From Cryptosporangium aurantiacum (lineage in GTDB: Bacteria > Actinomycetota > Actinomycetes > Mycobacteriales > Cryptosporangiaceae): 64,000 nt of DNA. The notes beneath the pieces are model-generated. The model was not told where the DNA came from. It was given only the letters and a program-made list of their open reading frames with translations, and did not search any database. The position numbers and the translations under genes are program-made. This document shows, piece by piece, positions 19,998 through 33,059 of this stretch (the stretch's first letter is position 1; the number at the start of each line of letters is the position of its first letter). Location of the stretch: NCBI RefSeq assembly GCF_900143005.1, contig NZ_FRCS01000005.1, positions 496,001-560,000 of the forward strand, written 5' to 3'.

Positions 19998-20393
19998 TCA
20001 GAACTCCAGCCCACCTTCGCGGGCAGCGTCGGCCAGAGCCGCGATCCGCCCGTGGTACTTGTTGCCGCCGCGGTCGAACACGACCGCGTCGACACCGGCC
20101 GCCTTCGCCCGCTCGGCGACCAGCGCGCCGACCTTCTTGGCGAGGGCCGACTTGTCGCCCTCGCCACCGCGGATCGACACGTCCAGGGTCGACGCCGAGG
20201 CGACCGTGCGGCCGGCCGTGTCGTCGATGACCTGGGCGTAGATGTGTCGCGTCGACCGGGTGACGACCAGACGCGGACGGGCCTCGGTGCCGACGACCTT
20301 CTTCCGCAGGCGGAAGTGGCGACGCGCCTTGCCCACCCGGCGGACGGCGGAGACGCCGGCGCCGGACTTGCGCTGAAGCAGAGACGCAGCCAT
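19998..20393 (-). CDS. rplR: 50S ribosomal protein L18
   Basis: A 131-residue L18, binding 5S rRNA. It has [33 protein letters not shown] and the C-terminal [20 protein letters not shown]. The ATG at 20393 overlaps the rplF stop as TGATG. A GTG one codon earlier is possible. Confidence 0.97.
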   Translation of the reverse strand: MAASLLQRKSGAGVSAVRRVGKARRHFRLRKKVVGTEARPRLVVTRSTRHIYAQVIDDTAGRTVASASTLDVSIRGGEGDKSALAKKVGALVAERAKAAGVDAVVFDRGGNKYHGRIAALADAAREGGLEF

Positions 20394-20932
20394 CACTTAC
20401 CTGCCTTTCCGGCCTTACGCCGGACGTTCTCGCCCTGGTATCGAACGCCCTTGCCCTTGTAAGGCTCCGGCGGACGAATCTTGCGGATGTTGGCGGCGAC
20501 CTCGCCCACCAGCTGCTTGTCGATGCCCTCGACCACGAACTGGGTCGGCTTCTCGACGCGGAAGGAGATTCCCTCCGGCGGCCGGACGGTGACCGGGTGG
20601 CTGAACCCGAGCGCGAACTCGAGGTCGGAACCCTTGGCCTGGACGCGGTAACCGGTGCCCTGGATCTCCAGGGTCTTGCTGTACCCGTTGGTGACGCCGG
20701 CGATCATGTTCGCCACCAGCGTGCGGGTCAGCCCGTGACGCTCCTTCGCCCGACGCTCGTCGTTCGGGCGCGAGACCTCGATCGAACCGTCCTCGCCGCG
20801 ACCGATCGTGATCGGCTCGACGACCTGGTGGGTGAGCGTCCCCTTCGGGCCCTTCACGGTGACCGTCGCGCCGTCAATGGCGACGTCGACGCCGGAAGGC
20901 ACCGGGATCGGCAGCTTACCGATGCGTGACAT
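20393..20932 (-). CDS. rplF: 50S ribosomal protein L6
   Basis: A 179-residue L6, [17 protein letters not shown] to the signature [19 protein letters not shown]. It lies near the sarcin-ricin loop. Eight nt separate it from rpsH; its stop overlaps the rplR start. Confidence 0.98.
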   Translation of the reverse strand: MSRIGKLPIPVPSGVDVAIDGATVTVKGPKGTLTHQVVEPITIGRGEDGSIEVSRPNDERRAKERHGLTRTLVANMIAGVTNGYSKTLEIQGTGYRVQAKGSDLEFALGFSHPVTVRPPEGISFRVEKPTQFVVEGIDKQLVGEVAANIRKIRPPEPYKGKGVRYQGENVRRKAGKAGK

Positions 20933-20940
20933 GCTCTCCC

Positions 20941-21345
20941 CTACCAGACGTAGGCGAGGACTTCCCCGCCCACTCCACGCTTGGTCGCCTGCCGGTCGGT
21001 GAGCAGGCCCGACGACGTGGAGATGATCGCCACGCCGAGGCCGCCCAGCACGCGGGGCAGACTGTTGGACTTCGCGTACACCCGCAGACCCGGCTTCGAC
21101 ACGCGCCGCAGACCGGCGATGCTCCGCTCCCGGTTCGGGCCGTACTTCAGGTCAACGGTGAGGACCTTGCCCACGCCGGTCTCGGAGTCGGCCACGGTCC
21201 AGCCGGCGATGTAGCCCTCCTGCTGAAGGATCTCGGCGACGTGCGCCTTGAGCTTCGAGTGGGGCATCGTCACCCGGTCGTGGTACGCCGAGTTGGCGTT
21301 GCGCAGACGAGTCAACATGTCTGCGATCGGGTCGGTCATCGTCAT
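20941..21345 (-). CDS. rpsH: 30S ribosomal protein S8
   Basis: A 134-residue S8, [20 protein letters not shown], ending [20 protein letters not shown], the conserved C-terminal rRNA contact. S8 often represses the spc operon by binding its mRNA; no such site was identified here. A second Met at residue 3 could be the start. Confidence 0.97.
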   Translation of the reverse strand: MTMTDPIADMLTRLRNANSAYHDRVTMPHSKLKAHVAEILQQEGYIAGWTVADSETGVGKVLTVDLKYGPNRERSIAGLRRVSKPGLRVYAKSNSLPRVLGGLGVAIISTSSGLLTDRQATKRGVGGEVLAYVW

Positions 21346-21445
21346 GGGTTCATGCCTTTCTCGCCGCGGTTCCCGAAGGCCTTCGGCGAAGCAGCGGACC
21401 TGTGCCCAGGTCCTTCATACGAGGTGGCGATCTGCGCGCTGCGCG

Positions 21446-21631
21446 TCACCACGAGGACTTGGTGACTCCGGGAAGCTCGCCGCGGTGCGCCATCTCCCGC
21501 ACGCAGATGCGGCACAGACCGAACGACCGGTACACGGCGCGCGGACGGCCACAACGCTGGCAGCGAGTGTACGCACGCACCTTGAACTTCTGCTTGCCGG
21601 AAGCCTTCTGGATCAGGGCCTTCTTCGCCAT
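21446..21631 (-). CDS. rpsN: 30S ribosomal protein S14, short zinc type
   Basis: A 61-residue protein, [20 protein letters not shown]. Zinc ligands are CQRCG and CRIC. Typical of Gram-positive S14 (type Z). It starts 2 nt after the rplE stop. The ATG at 21631 is chosen from family length; the frame is open far upstream inside rplE. Confidence 0.97.
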   Translation of the reverse strand: MAKKALIQKASGKQKFKVRAYTRCQRCGRPRAVYRSFGLCRICVREMAHRGELPGVTKSSW

Positions 21632-21633
21632 GC

Positions 21634-22203
21634 TCAGTTCTCCTTGAACGGAAAGCCGAGGAGCTTGAGCAGCGCCCGACCCTCCTCGTCCGTCGTCGCG
21701 GTGGTCACGACCGTGATGTCCATGCCCCGCTGGCGGTCGATCTTGTCCACGTCGATCTCGTGGAACATCGACTGCTCGTTGAGGCCGAACGTGTAGTTGC
21801 CGTGGCCGTCGAACTGCTTGCCGGACAGACCGCGGAAGTCGCGGATCCGGGGCAGTGCGATCGACAGCAGGCGGTCCAGGAACTCCCACATACGGTCGTT
21901 CCGGAGCGTGACCTTCGCGCCGATCGGCATGCCCTCGCGCAGCTTGAACTGCGCGATCGACTTCCGGGCGCGCTGCACCTGGGGGCGCTGGCCGGTGATC
22001 GCGGTGAGGTCGCGGACCGCGCCGTCGATCAGCTTCGAGTCACGAGCGGCGTCGCCGACGCCCATGTTCACGACGACCTTGACGACGCCGGGAACCTGCA
22101 TGACGTTCGAGTAGCTGAACTGCTCGCGCAGCGCGGGGACGATCTCCTCGCGGTACCGCAGCTTCTGCCGCGGCTGGATCTTCTCGGTGGCCGGGGCAGT
22201 CAT
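21634..22203 (-). CDS. rplE: 50S ribosomal protein L5
   Basis: A 189-residue L5, part of the 5S complex and contacting P-site tRNA. Conserved stretches are [37 protein letters not shown] and [20 protein letters not shown]. Its start overlaps the rplX stop by 1 nt. Confidence 0.98.
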   Translation of the reverse strand: MTAPATEKIQPRQKLRYREEIVPALREQFSYSNVMQVPGVVKVVVNMGVGDAARDSKLIDGAVRDLTAITGQRPQVQRARKSIAQFKLREGMPIGAKVTLRNDRMWEFLDRLLSIALPRIRDFRGLSGKQFDGHGNYTFGLNEQSMFHEIDVDKIDRQRGMDITVVTTATTDEEGRALLKLLGFPFKEN

Positions 22204-22550
22204 CAGATGTCCTCACCGGTCCGCCGGGAGACGCGGATCCGCTTGCGCGAAACCCGGCCGTCGTCGCCGGTGACCTCTTCGGTCCGGTACCCCACCCGGG
22301 TCGGCTTACCGTCGCCGCCGACCACCATCACGTTGCTGACGTGGATGGGGGCCTCCTGCGTCACGATCCCGCCCGACTTGGCGCCGCGCTGCGTGGTGGA
22401 GACCTTGGTGTGCTTCTTGATCCGGTTGACGCCCTCGACGAGCACCCGCTGGGTGTCGGGGTACGACTGGATCACCTTGCCCTTGGCGCCCTTGTCCTTG
22501 CCGGCGATGACCAGGACCGTGTCGCCCTTTTTCACCTTGAGCTTCGCCAT
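22203..22550 (-). CDS. rplX: 50S ribosomal protein L24
   Basis: A 115-residue L24 with the KOW motif [20 protein letters not shown] at its start, then [14 protein letters not shown]. It starts assembly of the large subunit. It begins 2 nt after the rplN stop; slightly longer than usual at the C-terminus. Confidence 0.97.
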   Translation of the reverse strand: MAKLKVKKGDTVLVIAGKDKGAKGKVIQSYPDTQRVLVEGVNRIKKHTKVSTTQRGAKSGGIVTQEAPIHVSNVMVVGGDGKPTRVGYRTEEVTGDDGRVSRKRIRVSRRTGEDI

Positions 22551-22552
22551 GG

Positions 22553-22921
22553 TCAGAGCACCTCCGGGGCCAGCGAGATGATCTTCATGAACCGCTTGTC
22601 CCGCAGCTCACGCCCGACCGGGCCGAAGATACGGGTCCCGCGCGGGTCACCACCGTCCTTGATCAGGACCGCGGCGTTCTCGTCGAAACGAATGTAGGAG
22701 CCGTCTGGCCGCCGCTTCTCCTTCACGGTGCGGACGACGACGGCCTTCACGACGTCACCGCGCTTCACGCCCGCGCCGGGGATGGCGTCCTTGACGGTGC
22801 CCACGATGATGTCGCCGATACCCGCGTACCGCCGGCCGGAGCCACCCAGGACCCTGATGCACAGGATCTCCTTGGCCCCAGTGTTGTCGGCGACGCGCAG
22901 TCGCGACTCCTGCTGGATCAC
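22553..22921 (-). CDS. rplN: 50S ribosomal protein L14
   Basis: A 122-residue L14, [20 protein letters not shown], of standard length, forming a bridge to 16S rRNA. GTG start with a weak ATGGAG 5 nt upstream. A strong hairpin separates it from rpsQ, so it probably opens the spc transcript. Confidence 0.98.
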   Translation of the reverse strand: MIQQESRLRVADNTGAKEILCIRVLGGSGRRYAGIGDIIVGTVKDAIPGAGVKRGDVVKAVVVRTVKEKRRPDGSYIRFDENAAVLIKDGGDPRGTRIFGPVGRELRDKRFMKIISLAPEVL

Positions 22922-22987
22922 GTCAACTCCATTGATGTCGCGCCGGTTCTCTCCGAGAGAGCCTGGCGGAACGGAACTTTCATATTG

Positions 22988-23017
22988 TGCCCGAGGGTTC
23001 TCGCGAACCCTCGGGCA
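22988..23017 (-). terminator. 13-bp hairpin between rpsQ and rplN
   Basis: Perfect 13-nt arms (22988-23000, 23005-23017) with a 4-nt loop, 6 nt beyond the rpsQ stop. Probable terminator or strong attenuator at the S10/spc boundary. Confidence 0.65.
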
Positions 23018-23023
23018 GCGGCA

Positions 23024-23311
23024 CTACTTCGCGCGCTCGAGGATCTCGACGACGCGCCACCGCTTGGTGGCCGACAGCGGCCGCGTCTCCATCAACCGGA
23101 CCCGGTCGCCGACGCCGCAGTCGTTCTGCTCGTCGTGCGCCTTCAGCCGGTGGGTGCGACGGATGACCTTGCCGTACAGGCGGTGCTTGACGCGGTCCTC
23201 GACCTCGACGACCACCGTCTTGTCCATCTTGTCGCTGACCACGTAGCCCTCACGGACCTTGCGGTCGTTCCGCGACTCAGTCTCCGTGCTCACGGTGTCC
23301 TCACTGCTCAT
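23024..23311 (-). CDS. rpsQ: 30S ribosomal protein S17
   Basis: A 95-residue S17. [19 protein letters not shown] and the C-terminal half [20 protein letters not shown] are typical. About 15 extra N-terminal residues are acidic. It overlaps the rpmC stop by 4 nt. Confidence 0.97.
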   Translation of the reverse strand: MSSEDTVSTETESRNDRKVREGYVVSDKMDKTVVVEVEDRVKHRLYGKVIRRTHRLKAHDEQNDCGVGDRVRLMETRPLSATKRWRVVEILERAK

Positions 23312-23547
23312 GCCGTCACCTCACTCGGCGCCTGCTCGATGCCGAGCTCACGCGACCGCATGATCGTGTAGATCCGGGCGATGTCCCGGCGGACGACCTG
23401 GAGTCGGCGGTTGTTGTCCAGCTGACCGGTCGCGCTCTGGAAGCGGAGGTTGAACAGCTCCTCCTTGGCCTCCCGCAACCGGGTGACGAGCTGCTCGTCG
23501 TCGAGCTCGCGCAGCTCAGCAGCCTTGTCGTTCGGGCCGCTGCTCAT
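23308..23547 (-). CDS. rpmC: 50S ribosomal protein L29
   Basis: A 79-residue helical protein: [20 protein letters not shown] and [19 protein letters not shown]. It sits at the exit tunnel near the SRP binding site. Its ATG overlaps the rplP stop as ATGA-type coupling. Confidence 0.97.
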   Translation of the reverse strand: MSSGPNDKAAELRELDDEQLVTRLREAKEELFNLRFQSATGQLDNNRRLQVVRRDIARIYTIMRSRELGIEQAPSEVTA

Positions 23548-23966
23548 GCCGCCTCACTCCCCTCGCGCTTCACGATCCGGCACTTCATCGGCAGCTTGTG
23601 GATCGCACGGCGCATGGCCTCGCGAGCAATCTGCTCGTTCGGGTACTGCAGCTCGAAGAGCACACGACCCGGCTTGACGTTGGCGACCCACCACTCCGGC
23701 GAACCCTTACCGGAACCCATCCGGGTCTCGGCAGGCTTCTTGGTCAGCGGGCGGTCCGGGTAGATGTTGATCCAGACCTTGCCGCCACGCTTGATGTGCC
23801 GGGTGATCGCGATACGCGCCGACTCGATCTGCCGGTTGGTCACGTAGGCCGGCTCCAGCGCCTGGATGCCGTACTCGCCGAAGGTGACCGCCGTACCGCC
23901 CTTGGACGCGCCGCGACGCGTCGGGTGGTGCTGCTTACGGTGCTTGACCCTGCGGGGAATCAGCAT
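23544..23966 (-). CDS. rplP: 50S ribosomal protein L16
   Basis: A 140-residue L16, [19 protein letters not shown], with [20 protein letters not shown] and [20 protein letters not shown]. It shapes the A-site tRNA pocket. Standard length, 3 nt after the rpsC stop. Confidence 0.98.
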   Translation of the reverse strand: MLIPRRVKHRKQHHPTRRGASKGGTAVTFGEYGIQALEPAYVTNRQIESARIAITRHIKRGGKVWINIYPDRPLTKKPAETRMGSGKGSPEWWVANVKPGRVLFELQYPNEQIAREAMRRAIHKLPMKCRIVKREGSEAA

Positions 23967-23969
23967 GGG

Positions 23970-24881
23970 TCAGCCCTCCTGACTGGTGTTCTCAGCTGGT
24001 GCCGCGGCGGGCGCCTCGACAACAGGAGCGGCTGCGGCCTCGGTGGCCACCGGCGTCTCGACCTGAGCCTCGGTCGCCGGGGTCTCCGTGGCCACCGGGG
24101 CCTCGGTCTCGGTGCGCTCGGCACCCCGACCGCCGCCCTGACGCTCGCCGCGGCCACGACCGCCGCCGCCGCCACCGGCGCCACGACGACGCTCCGGACG
24201 GTTGCCACGGTGCTGGCGCAGCGCGGCCTCGGCCGCCTCGCGCTCGGCGCGGCTCTGCACGACGTCGCCCTTGTAGATCCAGACCTTGACGCCGATCCGG
24301 CCGAACGTCGTGCGGGCCTCGTAGAAGCCGTAGTCGATGTTCGCGCGGAGCGTGTGCAGCGGCACCCGGCCCTCGCGGTAGAACTCCGACCGCGACATCT
24401 CGGCACCGCCGAGGCGACCGGCGCACTGCACCCGGATGCCCTTGACGCCCGGCGACTTCATCGCCGACTGCATGGCCTTACGCATGGCGCGACGGAAGCT
24501 GACCCGGCTCGAGAGCTGCTCGGCAACGCCCTGGGCGACCAGCTGCGCGTCCGCCTCGGGGTTCTTGACCTCGAGGATGTTCAGCTGCACCTGCTTGCCA
24601 GTGAGCTTCTCGAGCTGCCCACGGATCCGGTCGGCCTCCGCGCCGCGGCGGCCGATGACGATGCCCGGCCGGGCGGTGTGGATGTCGACGCGAACCCGGT
24701 CACGGGTGCGCTCGATGTCGACCCGGGCGATGCCGGCGCGCTCCATGCCGCGCGACATCATCTTCCGGATCGCCACGTCTTCTCCGACGTAGTCCTTGTA
24801 CAACTTGTCCGCGTACCAGCGGGACTTCCACTCGGTCGTGATGCCGAGCCGGAAGCCGTGCGGGTTAACCTTCTGACCCAT
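23970..24881 (-). CDS. rpsC: 30S ribosomal protein S3 with long C-terminal tail
   Basis: A 303-residue S3. It starts [20 protein letters not shown], holds the KH domain ([20 protein letters not shown]) and the C-terminal [19 protein letters not shown]. About 80 more residues follow: first Arg/Gly-rich, then acidic with repeated ETPVATE-like units. Long tails on S3 are known in actinobacteria. S3 lines the mRNA entry channel. The start shares 1 nt with the rplV stop. Confidence 0.97.
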   Translation of the reverse strand: MGQKVNPHGFRLGITTEWKSRWYADKLYKDYVGEDVAIRKMMSRGMERAGIARVDIERTRDRVRVDIHTARPGIVIGRRGAEADRIRGQLEKLTGKQVQLNILEVKNPEADAQLVAQGVAEQLSSRVSFRRAMRKAMQSAMKSPGVKGIRVQCAGRLGGAEMSRSEFYREGRVPLHTLRANIDYGFYEARTTFGRIGVKVWIYKGDVVQSRAEREAAEAALRQHRGNRPERRRGAGGGGGGRGRGERQGGGRGAERTETEAPVATETPATEAQVETPVATEAAAAPVVEAPAAAPAENTSQEG

Positions 24882-25351
24882 TACTCGGCGCTTCCCTTCG
24901 TGGCTGCCGCTCGGCCGCCGCTCGCCTTCTTCGGCGCCCGCTTCGGCTTCGCCGCCGGGGCCACACTCTCCACCACGACAGTGATGTGGCAGGTGCGCTT
25001 CCGGATCCGGTACGCACGCCCCTGGGCGCGCGGCCGGAACCGCTTCATCGTGGGGCCCTCGTCCACGAAGGCCTTCGTCACGAGCAGCGAGTCGGGGTCG
25101 AGCCGCTCGTTGTGCTCGGCGTTCGCGATCGCGCTCTCGACCACCCGGTAGACCTGCTCGCTGGCGGCCTGCGGGGCGAACTTGAGCGCGGTCAGCGCCT
25201 CCTTCGCGGGCAGACCCCGGATGAGGTCGACCACACGCCGGGTCTTCATCGCCGTCGTCCGGACATACCGCGCCTCGGCGAATGCGCCCGGGGCGTCCCC
25301 GAGCAGCTGCACGCGCCGCGGATTCACGCGCTTGCCGTCGATCACTGCCAT
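24881..25351 (-). CDS. rplV: 50S ribosomal protein L22
   Basis: A 156-residue L22. The conserved core includes RKVVDLIRG-like [20 protein letters not shown] and [19 protein letters not shown], the tunnel hairpin where some macrolide mutations fall. The C-terminus has an Ala/Lys-rich extension of about 25 residues. Confidence 0.97.
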   Translation of the reverse strand: MAVIDGKRVNPRRVQLLGDAPGAFAEARYVRTTAMKTRRVVDLIRGLPAKEALTALKFAPQAASEQVYRVVESAIANAEHNERLDPDSLLVTKAFVDEGPTMKRFRPRAQGRAYRIRKRTCHITVVVESVAPAAKPKRAPKKASGGRAAATKGSAE

Positions 25352-25406
25352 CTGTCTGCTCTCTCGTCTATCCGCGCCCGGCTCACCAGACGCACCTGGA
25401 TCCGCG

Positions 25407-25688
25407 TCAGCGGCGGCGGCTCTTGCGGTCGTCCTTCTCGTGGCCCTTGAACGTGCGGGTCGGCGAGAACTCGCCCAGCTTGTGGCCGACCATCGCCTCG
25501 GTGACGAACACCGGCACGTGCTTGCGTCCGTCGTGGACGCCCAGCGTGTGGCCGATCATCTCCGGCGTGATGGTCGAACGACGCGACCAGGTCTTGATGA
25601 CGTTCTTGGTTCCCCGGGCGTTCTGCGCGTCCACCTTCTTGATCAGGTGGTCGTCGACGAAGTAGCCCTTCTTCAAGCTGCGGGGCAT
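25407..25688 (-). CDS. rpsS: 30S ribosomal protein S19
   Basis: A 93-residue S19, [20 protein letters not shown], with [20 protein letters not shown] and [14 protein letters not shown]. It forms a 30S head complex with S13. Standard length. Confidence 0.98.
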   Translation of the reverse strand: MPRSLKKGYFVDDHLIKKVDAQNARGTKNVIKTWSRRSTITPEMIGHTLGVHDGRKHVPVFVTEAMVGHKLGEFSPTRTFKGHEKDDRKSRRR

Positions 25689-25699
25689 GGCCTACAACC

Positions 25700-26536
25700 T
25701 CAGCGCTTCTTGTTGGTCTTGCGGCGGCGGACGATGAATTTGTCGCTGGCCTTGTTGGCCCGGCGAGTGCGCCCCTCGGGCTTGCCCTTGGGGTTGACCG
25801 GGTGACGACCACCAGAGGTCTTGCCCTCACCACCACCGTGCGGGTGGTCGATCGGGTTCATCGCCACACCACGGACGGTCGGGCGCTTGCCCTTCCACCG
25901 CATGCGACCGGCCTTGCCCCAGTTGATGTTCGACTGCTCGGCGTTGCCGACCTCACCGACCGTCGCGCGGCAGCGCGCGTCGACGTTCCGGATCTCACCG
26001 GACGGCATACGAAGCTGGGCGTACGGCCCGTCCTTCGCCACCAGCTGGACGCTCGCACCGGCGGAGCGGGCGATCTTCGCGCCACCACCCGGCTTCAGCT
26101 CGATCGCGTGAACGACCGTACCGACCGGGATGTTGCGCAGCGGGAGGTTGTTGCCCGGCTTGATGTCGGCACCGGGGCCGGTCTCGACCCGGTCGCCCTG
26201 ACGCAGCTTGTTCGGCGCGACGATGTACCGCTTCTCGCCGTCGACGAAGTGCAGCAGCGCGATGCGCGCGGTGCGGTTCGGGTCGTACTCGATGTGCGCG
26301 ACCTTGGCCGGCACACCGTCCTTGTCGGCCCGGCGGAAGTCGATCAGCCGGTAGGCACGCTTGTGCCCACCGCCCTGGTGGCGGGTGGTGACCCGACCGT
26401 GCGCGTTCCGGCCGCCCTTGCTGTGCAGGGGCCGGACCAGCGACTTCTCCGGGTGGTCACGGGTGATCTCGACGAAGTCGGCGACGCTCGAACCACGCCG
26501 GCCTGGCGTTGTCGGCTTGTATTTGCGGATGCCCAT
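25700..26536 (-). CDS. rplB: 50S ribosomal protein L2
   Basis: A 278-residue L2, [20 protein letters not shown], with [20 protein letters not shown] and the peptidyl-transferase-proximal [20 protein letters not shown] containing the key His. Basic C-terminus. Normal length. Between rplW and rpsS. Confidence 0.98.
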   Translation of the reverse strand: MGIRKYKPTTPGRRGSSVADFVEITRDHPEKSLVRPLHSKGGRNAHGRVTTRHQGGGHKRAYRLIDFRRADKDGVPAKVAHIEYDPNRTARIALLHFVDGEKRYIVAPNKLRQGDRVETGPGADIKPGNNLPLRNIPVGTVVHAIELKPGGGAKIARSAGASVQLVAKDGPYAQLRMPSGEIRNVDARCRATVGEVGNAEQSNINWGKAGRMRWKGKRPTVRGVAMNPIDHPHGGGEGKTSGGRHPVNPKGKPEGRTRRANKASDKFIVRRRKTNKKR

Positions 26537-26580
26537 CTGTATCCCTCAGCTCTCGATCCTCAGATTCGGTCCGGCCCCCG

Positions 26581-26877
26581 TCAGGAGACCGGTCCCCCGA
26601 AGATCTCGATGCGGTCACCCGGCGCGAGGCTCACGATCGCGCGCTTGGTGTCCTTCCGCTTACCCGTGCCGAACTTGGTCCGCTTCCGCTTCCCCTGCCG
26701 GTTCAGCGTGTTGACCGCCGTGACCTTCACGTTGAAAACCTGCTCGACCGCGATCTTGATCTGCGTCTTGTTCGCGTCCGTGCGCACGTAGAACGTGTAC
26801 TTGTTGTCGTCCAGCAGTCCGTAGCTCTTCTCCGAGACGACCGGAGCGAGCAGGATGTCGCGCGGGTCGTAAATCAC
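26581..26877 (-). CDS. rplW: 50S ribosomal protein L23
   Basis: A 98-residue L23, [20 protein letters not shown] and [20 protein letters not shown]. It is the docking site for trigger factor and SRP at the tunnel exit. It overlaps the rplD stop by 4 nt. Confidence 0.98.
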   Translation of the reverse strand: MIYDPRDILLAPVVSEKSYGLLDDNKYTFYVRTDANKTQIKIAVEQVFNVKVTAVNTLNRQGKRKRTKFGTGKRKDTKRAIVSLAPGDRIEIFGGPVS

Positions 26878-27569
26878 TTCGTCTCCTCGGTGTCGAGCTC
26901 GGCGGAGCTGGCCTTGGCGGTAGCGCCACCGGAAGAGATCTGGCCGGCGCTGGCAGCACAGAACTCGTCGTACGCGTCCTTGGTGAACACCACGTCGTCG
27001 CTGATCAGCACGTCGTACGTGTTGAGCTGGTCGGGCGCCAGGACGTGGACTTCCTTGATGTTCCGAACCGACAGCCAGCCGGTGCGGTCGCCGCGGGCGA
27101 CCACGACCAGGACGTGCCGCGAGCTGGACAGGTTCGCCAGCGCCTTGACCGCGTCCTTGGTGGACGGCGCGTCGCCGGAGACCAGCGACTCGAGCACGTG
27201 CACGCGACCGCCGCGGGCCCGGTCGGAGAGCGCGCCCCGGAGGGCAGCAGCCTTCATCTTCTTGGGCGTCCGCTGCGAGTAGTCGCGCGGCTGCGGGCCG
27301 TGGACGACGCCACCGCCGGTGAACTGCGGCGCGCGGGTCGAACCCTGACGCGCGCGGCCGGTGCCCTTCTGCTTGTAGGGCTTGGCCCCACCGCCGGACA
27401 CCTCCCCGCGGGTCTTCGTCTTGTGCGTGCCCTGCCGGGCCGCTGCCTGCTGGGCCACCACGACCTGGTGGATCAGCGGAACGTTCGTCGTCACGTCGAA
27501 GATCTCGGCGGGCAGGTCGGCAGTGCCGGTCTTCGTGCCGCCGGCGTCGACGATGTCAATCGTGGTCAC
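26874..27569 (-). CDS. rplD: 50S ribosomal protein L4
   Basis: A 231-residue L4. The tunnel loop is [20 protein letters not shown] followed by [20 protein letters not shown], intact and without macrolide-type changes that I can recognise. In some bacteria L4 represses the S10 operon. It overlaps rplC by 4 nt. Confidence 0.98.
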   Translation of the reverse strand: MTTIDIVDAGGTKTGTADLPAEIFDVTTNVPLIHQVVVAQQAAARQGTHKTKTRGEVSGGGAKPYKQKGTGRARQGSTRAPQFTGGGVVHGPQPRDYSQRTPKKMKAAALRGALSDRARGGRVHVLESLVSGDAPSTKDAVKALANLSSSRHVLVVVARGDRTGWLSVRNIKEVHVLAPDQLNTYDVLISDDVVFTKDAYDEFCAASAGQISSGGATAKASSAELDTEETK

Positions 27570-28234
27570 TTCGCCACACCGCCCTTACCAAGCTGGGTCT
27601 TGGCGGCGGTGCGGATGAGCACCAGGCCGCCCTTGGGCCCGGGCACAGCGCCCTTGACCAGGATCAGGCCCTTCTCAGCGTCGACGCGGTGGACGCTGAG
27701 GTTCATCGTGGTGGTACGGACGCCGCCCATGCGGCCGGCCATGCGCAGGCCCTTGAAGACACGACCCGGGGTCGCGCAGCCGCCGATCGAACCCGGCGCG
27801 CGGTGCTTGCGCTGGGTACCGTGGCCGGCGCCGAGGCCCTTGAAGCCGTGCCGCTTCATGACACCCGCGTAGCCCTTGCCCTTGCTGGTGCCGACGACGT
27901 CGACCTTGATGCCCGCCTCGAAGATCTCCGCGGAGACCTCCTGGCCGACCTCGTACTCGGCCGCGTCAGTGGTGCGCACCTCGACGAGGTGCCGCCGCGG
28001 GGTGACGCCGGCGCCCTTGAAGTGGCCGCTCTCCGGCTTGTTCACCTTCCGCGGGTCGATGCCGCCGAAGGCCAGCTGGACCGCGGAGTAGCCGTCACGT
28101 TCGGGGGTACGAACCTGGGTCACGACATTCGGCCCGGCCTGCACGACGGTCACCGGAACGATCCGGTTGTTCTCGTCGAAGACCTGGGTCATGCCGAGCT
28201 TCTCGCCCAGGATCCCCTTGATCTGCCTGTCCAT
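27566..28234 (-). CDS. rplC: 50S ribosomal protein L3
   Basis: A 222-residue L3, [20 protein letters not shown], with [20 protein letters not shown] and [20 protein letters not shown]. It nucleates 23S folding near the peptidyl transferase centre. Preceded by a 125-nt gap after rpsJ that contains a small hairpin. Confidence 0.98.
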   Translation of the reverse strand: MDRQIKGILGEKLGMTQVFDENNRIVPVTVVQAGPNVVTQVRTPERDGYSAVQLAFGGIDPRKVNKPESGHFKGAGVTPRRHLVEVRTTDAAEYEVGQEVSAEIFEAGIKVDVVGTSKGKGYAGVMKRHGFKGLGAGHGTQRKHRAPGSIGGCATPGRVFKGLRMAGRMGGVRTTTMNLSVHRVDAEKGLILVKGAVPGPKGGLVLIRTAAKTQLGKGGVAK

Positions 28235-28269
28235 CTCTTCTTTCCGACTCTCTTTGGTCCGGATCCTCT

Positions 28270-28292
28270 CCCGGCCTGGATAACCGGCCGGG
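28270..28292 (-). promoter_or_regulatory. Small hairpin in the rpsJ-rplC gap
   Basis: CCCGGCC (28270-28276) pairs with GGCCGGG (28286-28292) across a 9-nt loop, in the mRNA between rpsJ and rplC. Possibly regulatory; short, so uncertain. Confidence 0.3.
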
Positions 28293-28359
28293 CGTGTCCT
28301 TCAGCGGTATACGTAATGCGTTGTCGAGTCCTGAGTCCGAACTCGAGCGCGACTACGTC

Positions 28360-28668
28360 CTAGAGCTTGATCTCGATGTCGACGCCGGCCGGAAGGTCGA
28401 GCCGCATGAGCGAGTCGACGGTCTTGGGCGTCGGGTCGAGGATGTCGATCAGCCGCTTGTGGGTCCGCATCTCGAAGTGCTCGCGGGAGTCCTTGTACTT
28501 GTGCGGCGAGCGGATCACGCAGTAGATGTTCTTCTCGGTCGGCAGCGGCACGGGGCCCGCAACCGACGCACCGGTGCGGATCACGGTGTCGACGATCTTC
28601 CGCGCCGAGCTGTCGATGACCTCGTGGTCATAGGCCTTGAGCCGGATGCGGATCTTCTGTCCCGCCAT
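28360..28668 (-). CDS. rpsJ: 30S ribosomal protein S10
   Basis: A 102-residue S10 (NusE), [20 protein letters not shown] and [20 protein letters not shown]. Besides its ribosomal role it binds NusB and NusG in antitermination. First gene of the S10 block, 131 nt after tuf. Confidence 0.98.
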   Translation of the reverse strand: MAGQKIRIRLKAYDHEVIDSSARKIVDTVIRTGASVAGPVPLPTEKNIYCVIRSPHKYKDSREHFEMRTHKRLIDILDPTPKTVDSLMRLDLPAGVDIEIKL

Positions 28669-28731
28669 GGAACCTTCAGTCCTGTCTGTTACGCCGGGGG
28701 TCGGGTGGCTGCCGGATAGTCGCCGCGCGGC

Positions 28732-28764
28732 GCGGCGGTCGGATCAATGCGACCCGACCGCCGC
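28732..28764 (-). terminator. Hairpin after tuf
   Basis: Perfect 11-nt arms (28732-28742, 28754-28764) with an 11-nt loop, about 35 nt beyond the tuf stop. A shorter GGGGCC/GGCCCC hairpin lies between it and tuf. Likely end of the str transcript. Confidence 0.6.
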
Positions 28765-28799
28765 GTCGCGTCGGGGCCGCACGCGGCCCCAGCGGACAA

Positions 28800-29993
28800 C
28801 TAGTTGTTGATCTTGGTGATGCGGCCGGCGCCGACGGTCCGACCACCCTCGCGGATCGAGAACCGCAGGTTGTTCTCCATCGCCACCGGCTGGATGAGCT
28901 TCACCGACATCTCGGTGTTGTCACCCGGCATGACCATCTCGGTGCCCTCGGGGAGGGTGACGACACCGGTCACGTCGGTGGTGCGGAAGTAGAACTGCGG
29001 ACGGTAGTTGTTGAAGAACGGCGTGTGGCGGCCACCCTCGTCCTTGCTGAGGATGTAGACCTGCGCCTCGAACTCGGTGTGCGGGGTCGTGGTGCCCGGC
29101 TTGATGACAACCTGGCCGCGCTCCACGTCCTCGCGCTTGATGCCGCGGAGGAGCAGACCGACGTTCTCGCCGGCACGCGCCTCGTCGAGCAGCTTGCGGA
29201 ACATCTCGACGCCGGTGACCGTGGTGGTCTGCTTGGTCTCCTTGATGCCGACGATGTCGACGGTCTCGTTGACCTTCAGCACACCCCGCTCGACACGGCC
29301 GGTGACGACCGTACCGCGACCGGTGATCGTGAAGACGTCCTCGATCGGCATGAGGAACGGCTTGTCGAGGTCCCGCTCGGGCTCCGGGATGGTCTCGTCG
29401 ACCGCGTTCATCAGCTCGATGATCTTCTCGCCCCACTCGGCGTCGCCCTCGAGCGCCTTCAGCGCCGAGACACGCACGATCGGAGCGTCGTCACCCGGGA
29501 ACTCGTACTGGTTGAGCAGCTCCCGAACCTCGAGCTCGACGAGCTCCAGGATCTCCTCGTCGTCCACGACGTCGGCCTTGTTCAGGGCGACGACGATGTA
29601 CGGAACGCCGACCTGGCGGGCCAGGAGCACGTGCTCCTTGGTCTGCGGCATCGGGCCGTCCGTCGCGGACACGACCAGGATCGCGCCGTCCATCTGGGCG
29701 GCACCCGTGATCATGTTCTTGATGTAGTCAGCGTGACCCGGGCAGTCGACGTGCGCGTAGTGCCGCGCCTCGGTCTGGTACTCGACGTGCGCGATCGAAA
29801 TCGTGATACCGCGCTGCCGCTCCTCCGGCGCCTTGTCGATCTGGTCGAACGGCGTGAAGGGGTTGATGTCCGGGTACTTGTCGTGCAGGACCTTGGTGAT
29901 CGCCGCGGTCAGCGTCGTCTTACCGTGGTCGATGTGACCGATGGTCCCGATGTTGACGTGCGGCTTGGTCCGCTCGAACTTCGCCTTCGCCAC
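28800..29993 (-). CDS. tuf: Elongation factor Tu
   Basis: A 397-residue EF-Tu, the GTPase that delivers aminoacyl-tRNA. G1 is [11 protein letters not shown]3 is [13 protein letters not shown]4 is NKADVV; the Thr of [12 protein letters not shown] is in place. Domains 2 and 3 follow as normal. I see no recognised kirromycin-type change, but that needs an alignment. Last gene of rpsL-rpsG-fusA-tuf, 83 nt after fusA. Confidence 0.99.
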   Translation of the reverse strand: MAKAKFERTKPHVNIGTIGHIDHGKTTLTAAITKVLHDKYPDINPFTPFDQIDKAPEERQRGITISIAHVEYQTEARHYAHVDCPGHADYIKNMITGAAQMDGAILVVSATDGPMPQTKEHVLLARQVGVPYIVVALNKADVVDDEEILELVELEVRELLNQYEFPGDDAPIVRVSALKALEGDAEWGEKIIELMNAVDETIPEPERDLDKPFLMPIEDVFTITGRGTVVTGRVERGVLKVNETVDIVGIKETKQTTTVTGVEMFRKLLDEARAGENVGLLLRGIKREDVERGQVVIKPGTTTPHTEFEAQVYILSKDEGGRHTPFFNNYRPQFYFRTTDVTGVVTLPEGTEMVMPGDNTEMSVKLIQPVAMENNLRFSIREGGRTVGAGRITKINN

Positions 29994-30076
29994 TGGTCTT
30001 TCCTCCTGTGGACTAAAACCTGGAACGCCGTGCGTCCGGATCTATTGCGGGTCGGGTATCGCCTTCGGCTCGGGGC

Positions 30077-32176
<2,100 letters not shown>

Positions 32177-32212
32177 CTGCCTTGCCTTTCAGCTTCGAGT
32201 GCGGGACGCGGA

Positions 32213-32683
32213 TTACCAGCGGTAGTGCGCGAAGGCCTTGTTGGACTCGGCCATCTTGTGCGTGTCTTCGCGACGCTTGACGCTCGCGCCGAGACCGTTG
32301 CTCGCGTCCAGAAGTTCGTTCATCAGGCGCTCGGTCATGGTCTTCTCACGACGAGCGCGGCTGTACTGGATCAGCCAGCGCAGCGCGAGGGTGGTGCTGC
32401 GGCCGGGCCGAACCTCGACCGGGACCTGGTAGGTGGCGCCACCGACACGGCGGCTGCGCACCTCGAGGGCCGGCTTCACGTTGTCGAGCGCGCGCTTCAG
32501 CGTGACGACCGGGTCGTTGCCGGTCTTCTCGCGGGCACCCTCGAGAGCCCCGTAGACGATGCGCTCCGCCACGGACCGCTTGCCGCTCAGCAGGACCTTG
32601 TTGATCAGCTGGGTGACGAGCGGCGAGTTGTACACGGGGTCGATGACCACCGCGTGCTTCGGAGCGGGACCCTTGCGGGGCAT
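32213..32683 (-). CDS. rpsG: 30S ribosomal protein S7
   Basis: A 156-residue S7, [20 protein letters not shown], with [20 protein letters not shown] and the C-terminal [16 protein letters not shown]. It organises the 30S head. The ATG at 32683 is 1 nt beyond the rpsL stop. Confidence 0.98.
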   Translation of the reverse strand: MPRKGPAPKHAVVIDPVYNSPLVTQLINKVLLSGKRSVAERIVYGALEGAREKTGNDPVVTLKRALDNVKPALEVRSRRVGGATYQVPVEVRPGRSTTLALRWLIQYSRARREKTMTERLMNELLDASNGLGASVKRREDTHKMAESNKAFAHYRW

Positions 32684-32684
32684 A

Positions 32685-33059
32685 TCAGCTCTTCTCCTTC
32701 TTCGCGCCGTACCGGCTGCGGGCCTGCTTGCGGTTGCGGACACCCTGCGTGTCCAGCGAGCCGCGGATGATCTTGTAGCGAACGCCGGGCAGGTCCTTCA
32801 CACGACCGCCGCGGACCAGGACGATCGAGTGCTCCTGGAGGTTGTGACCAACGCCCGGGATGTATGCGGTGACCTCGACGCCACTGCTCAACTTGACACG
32901 CGCCACCTTCCGCAGAGCCGAGTTCGGCTTCTTGGGCGTGGTGGTGTAGACGCGCGTGCACACGCCACGGCGCTGCGGGCTGCCCTTGAGCGCAGGAGTC
33001 TTGGTCTTCTCGACCTTGTCCTGCCGGCCCTTGCGGACCAACTGCTGGATCGTGGGCAC
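32685..33059 (-). CDS. rpsL: 30S ribosomal protein S12
   Basis: A 124-residue S12. [20 protein letters not shown] and [16 protein letters not shown] hold both loops where streptomycin-resistance changes occur; both Lys positions are wild type, so a streptomycin-sensitive S12 is expected. First gene of the str operon, with a good promoter 190 nt upstream. Confidence 0.98.
   Translation of the reverse strand: MPTIQQLVRKGRQDKVEKTKTPALKGSPQRRGVCTRVYTTTPKKPNSALRKVARVKLSSGVEVTAYIPGVGHNLQEHSIVLVRGGRVKDLPGVRYKIIRGSLDTQGVRNRKQARSRYGAKKEKS

Noticed and set aside
21373-21386. Palindrome CCGAAGGCCTTCGG in the rpsH-rpsN gap
   Set aside because: Only 14 bp without loop in a region where short GC palindromes are expected by chance.
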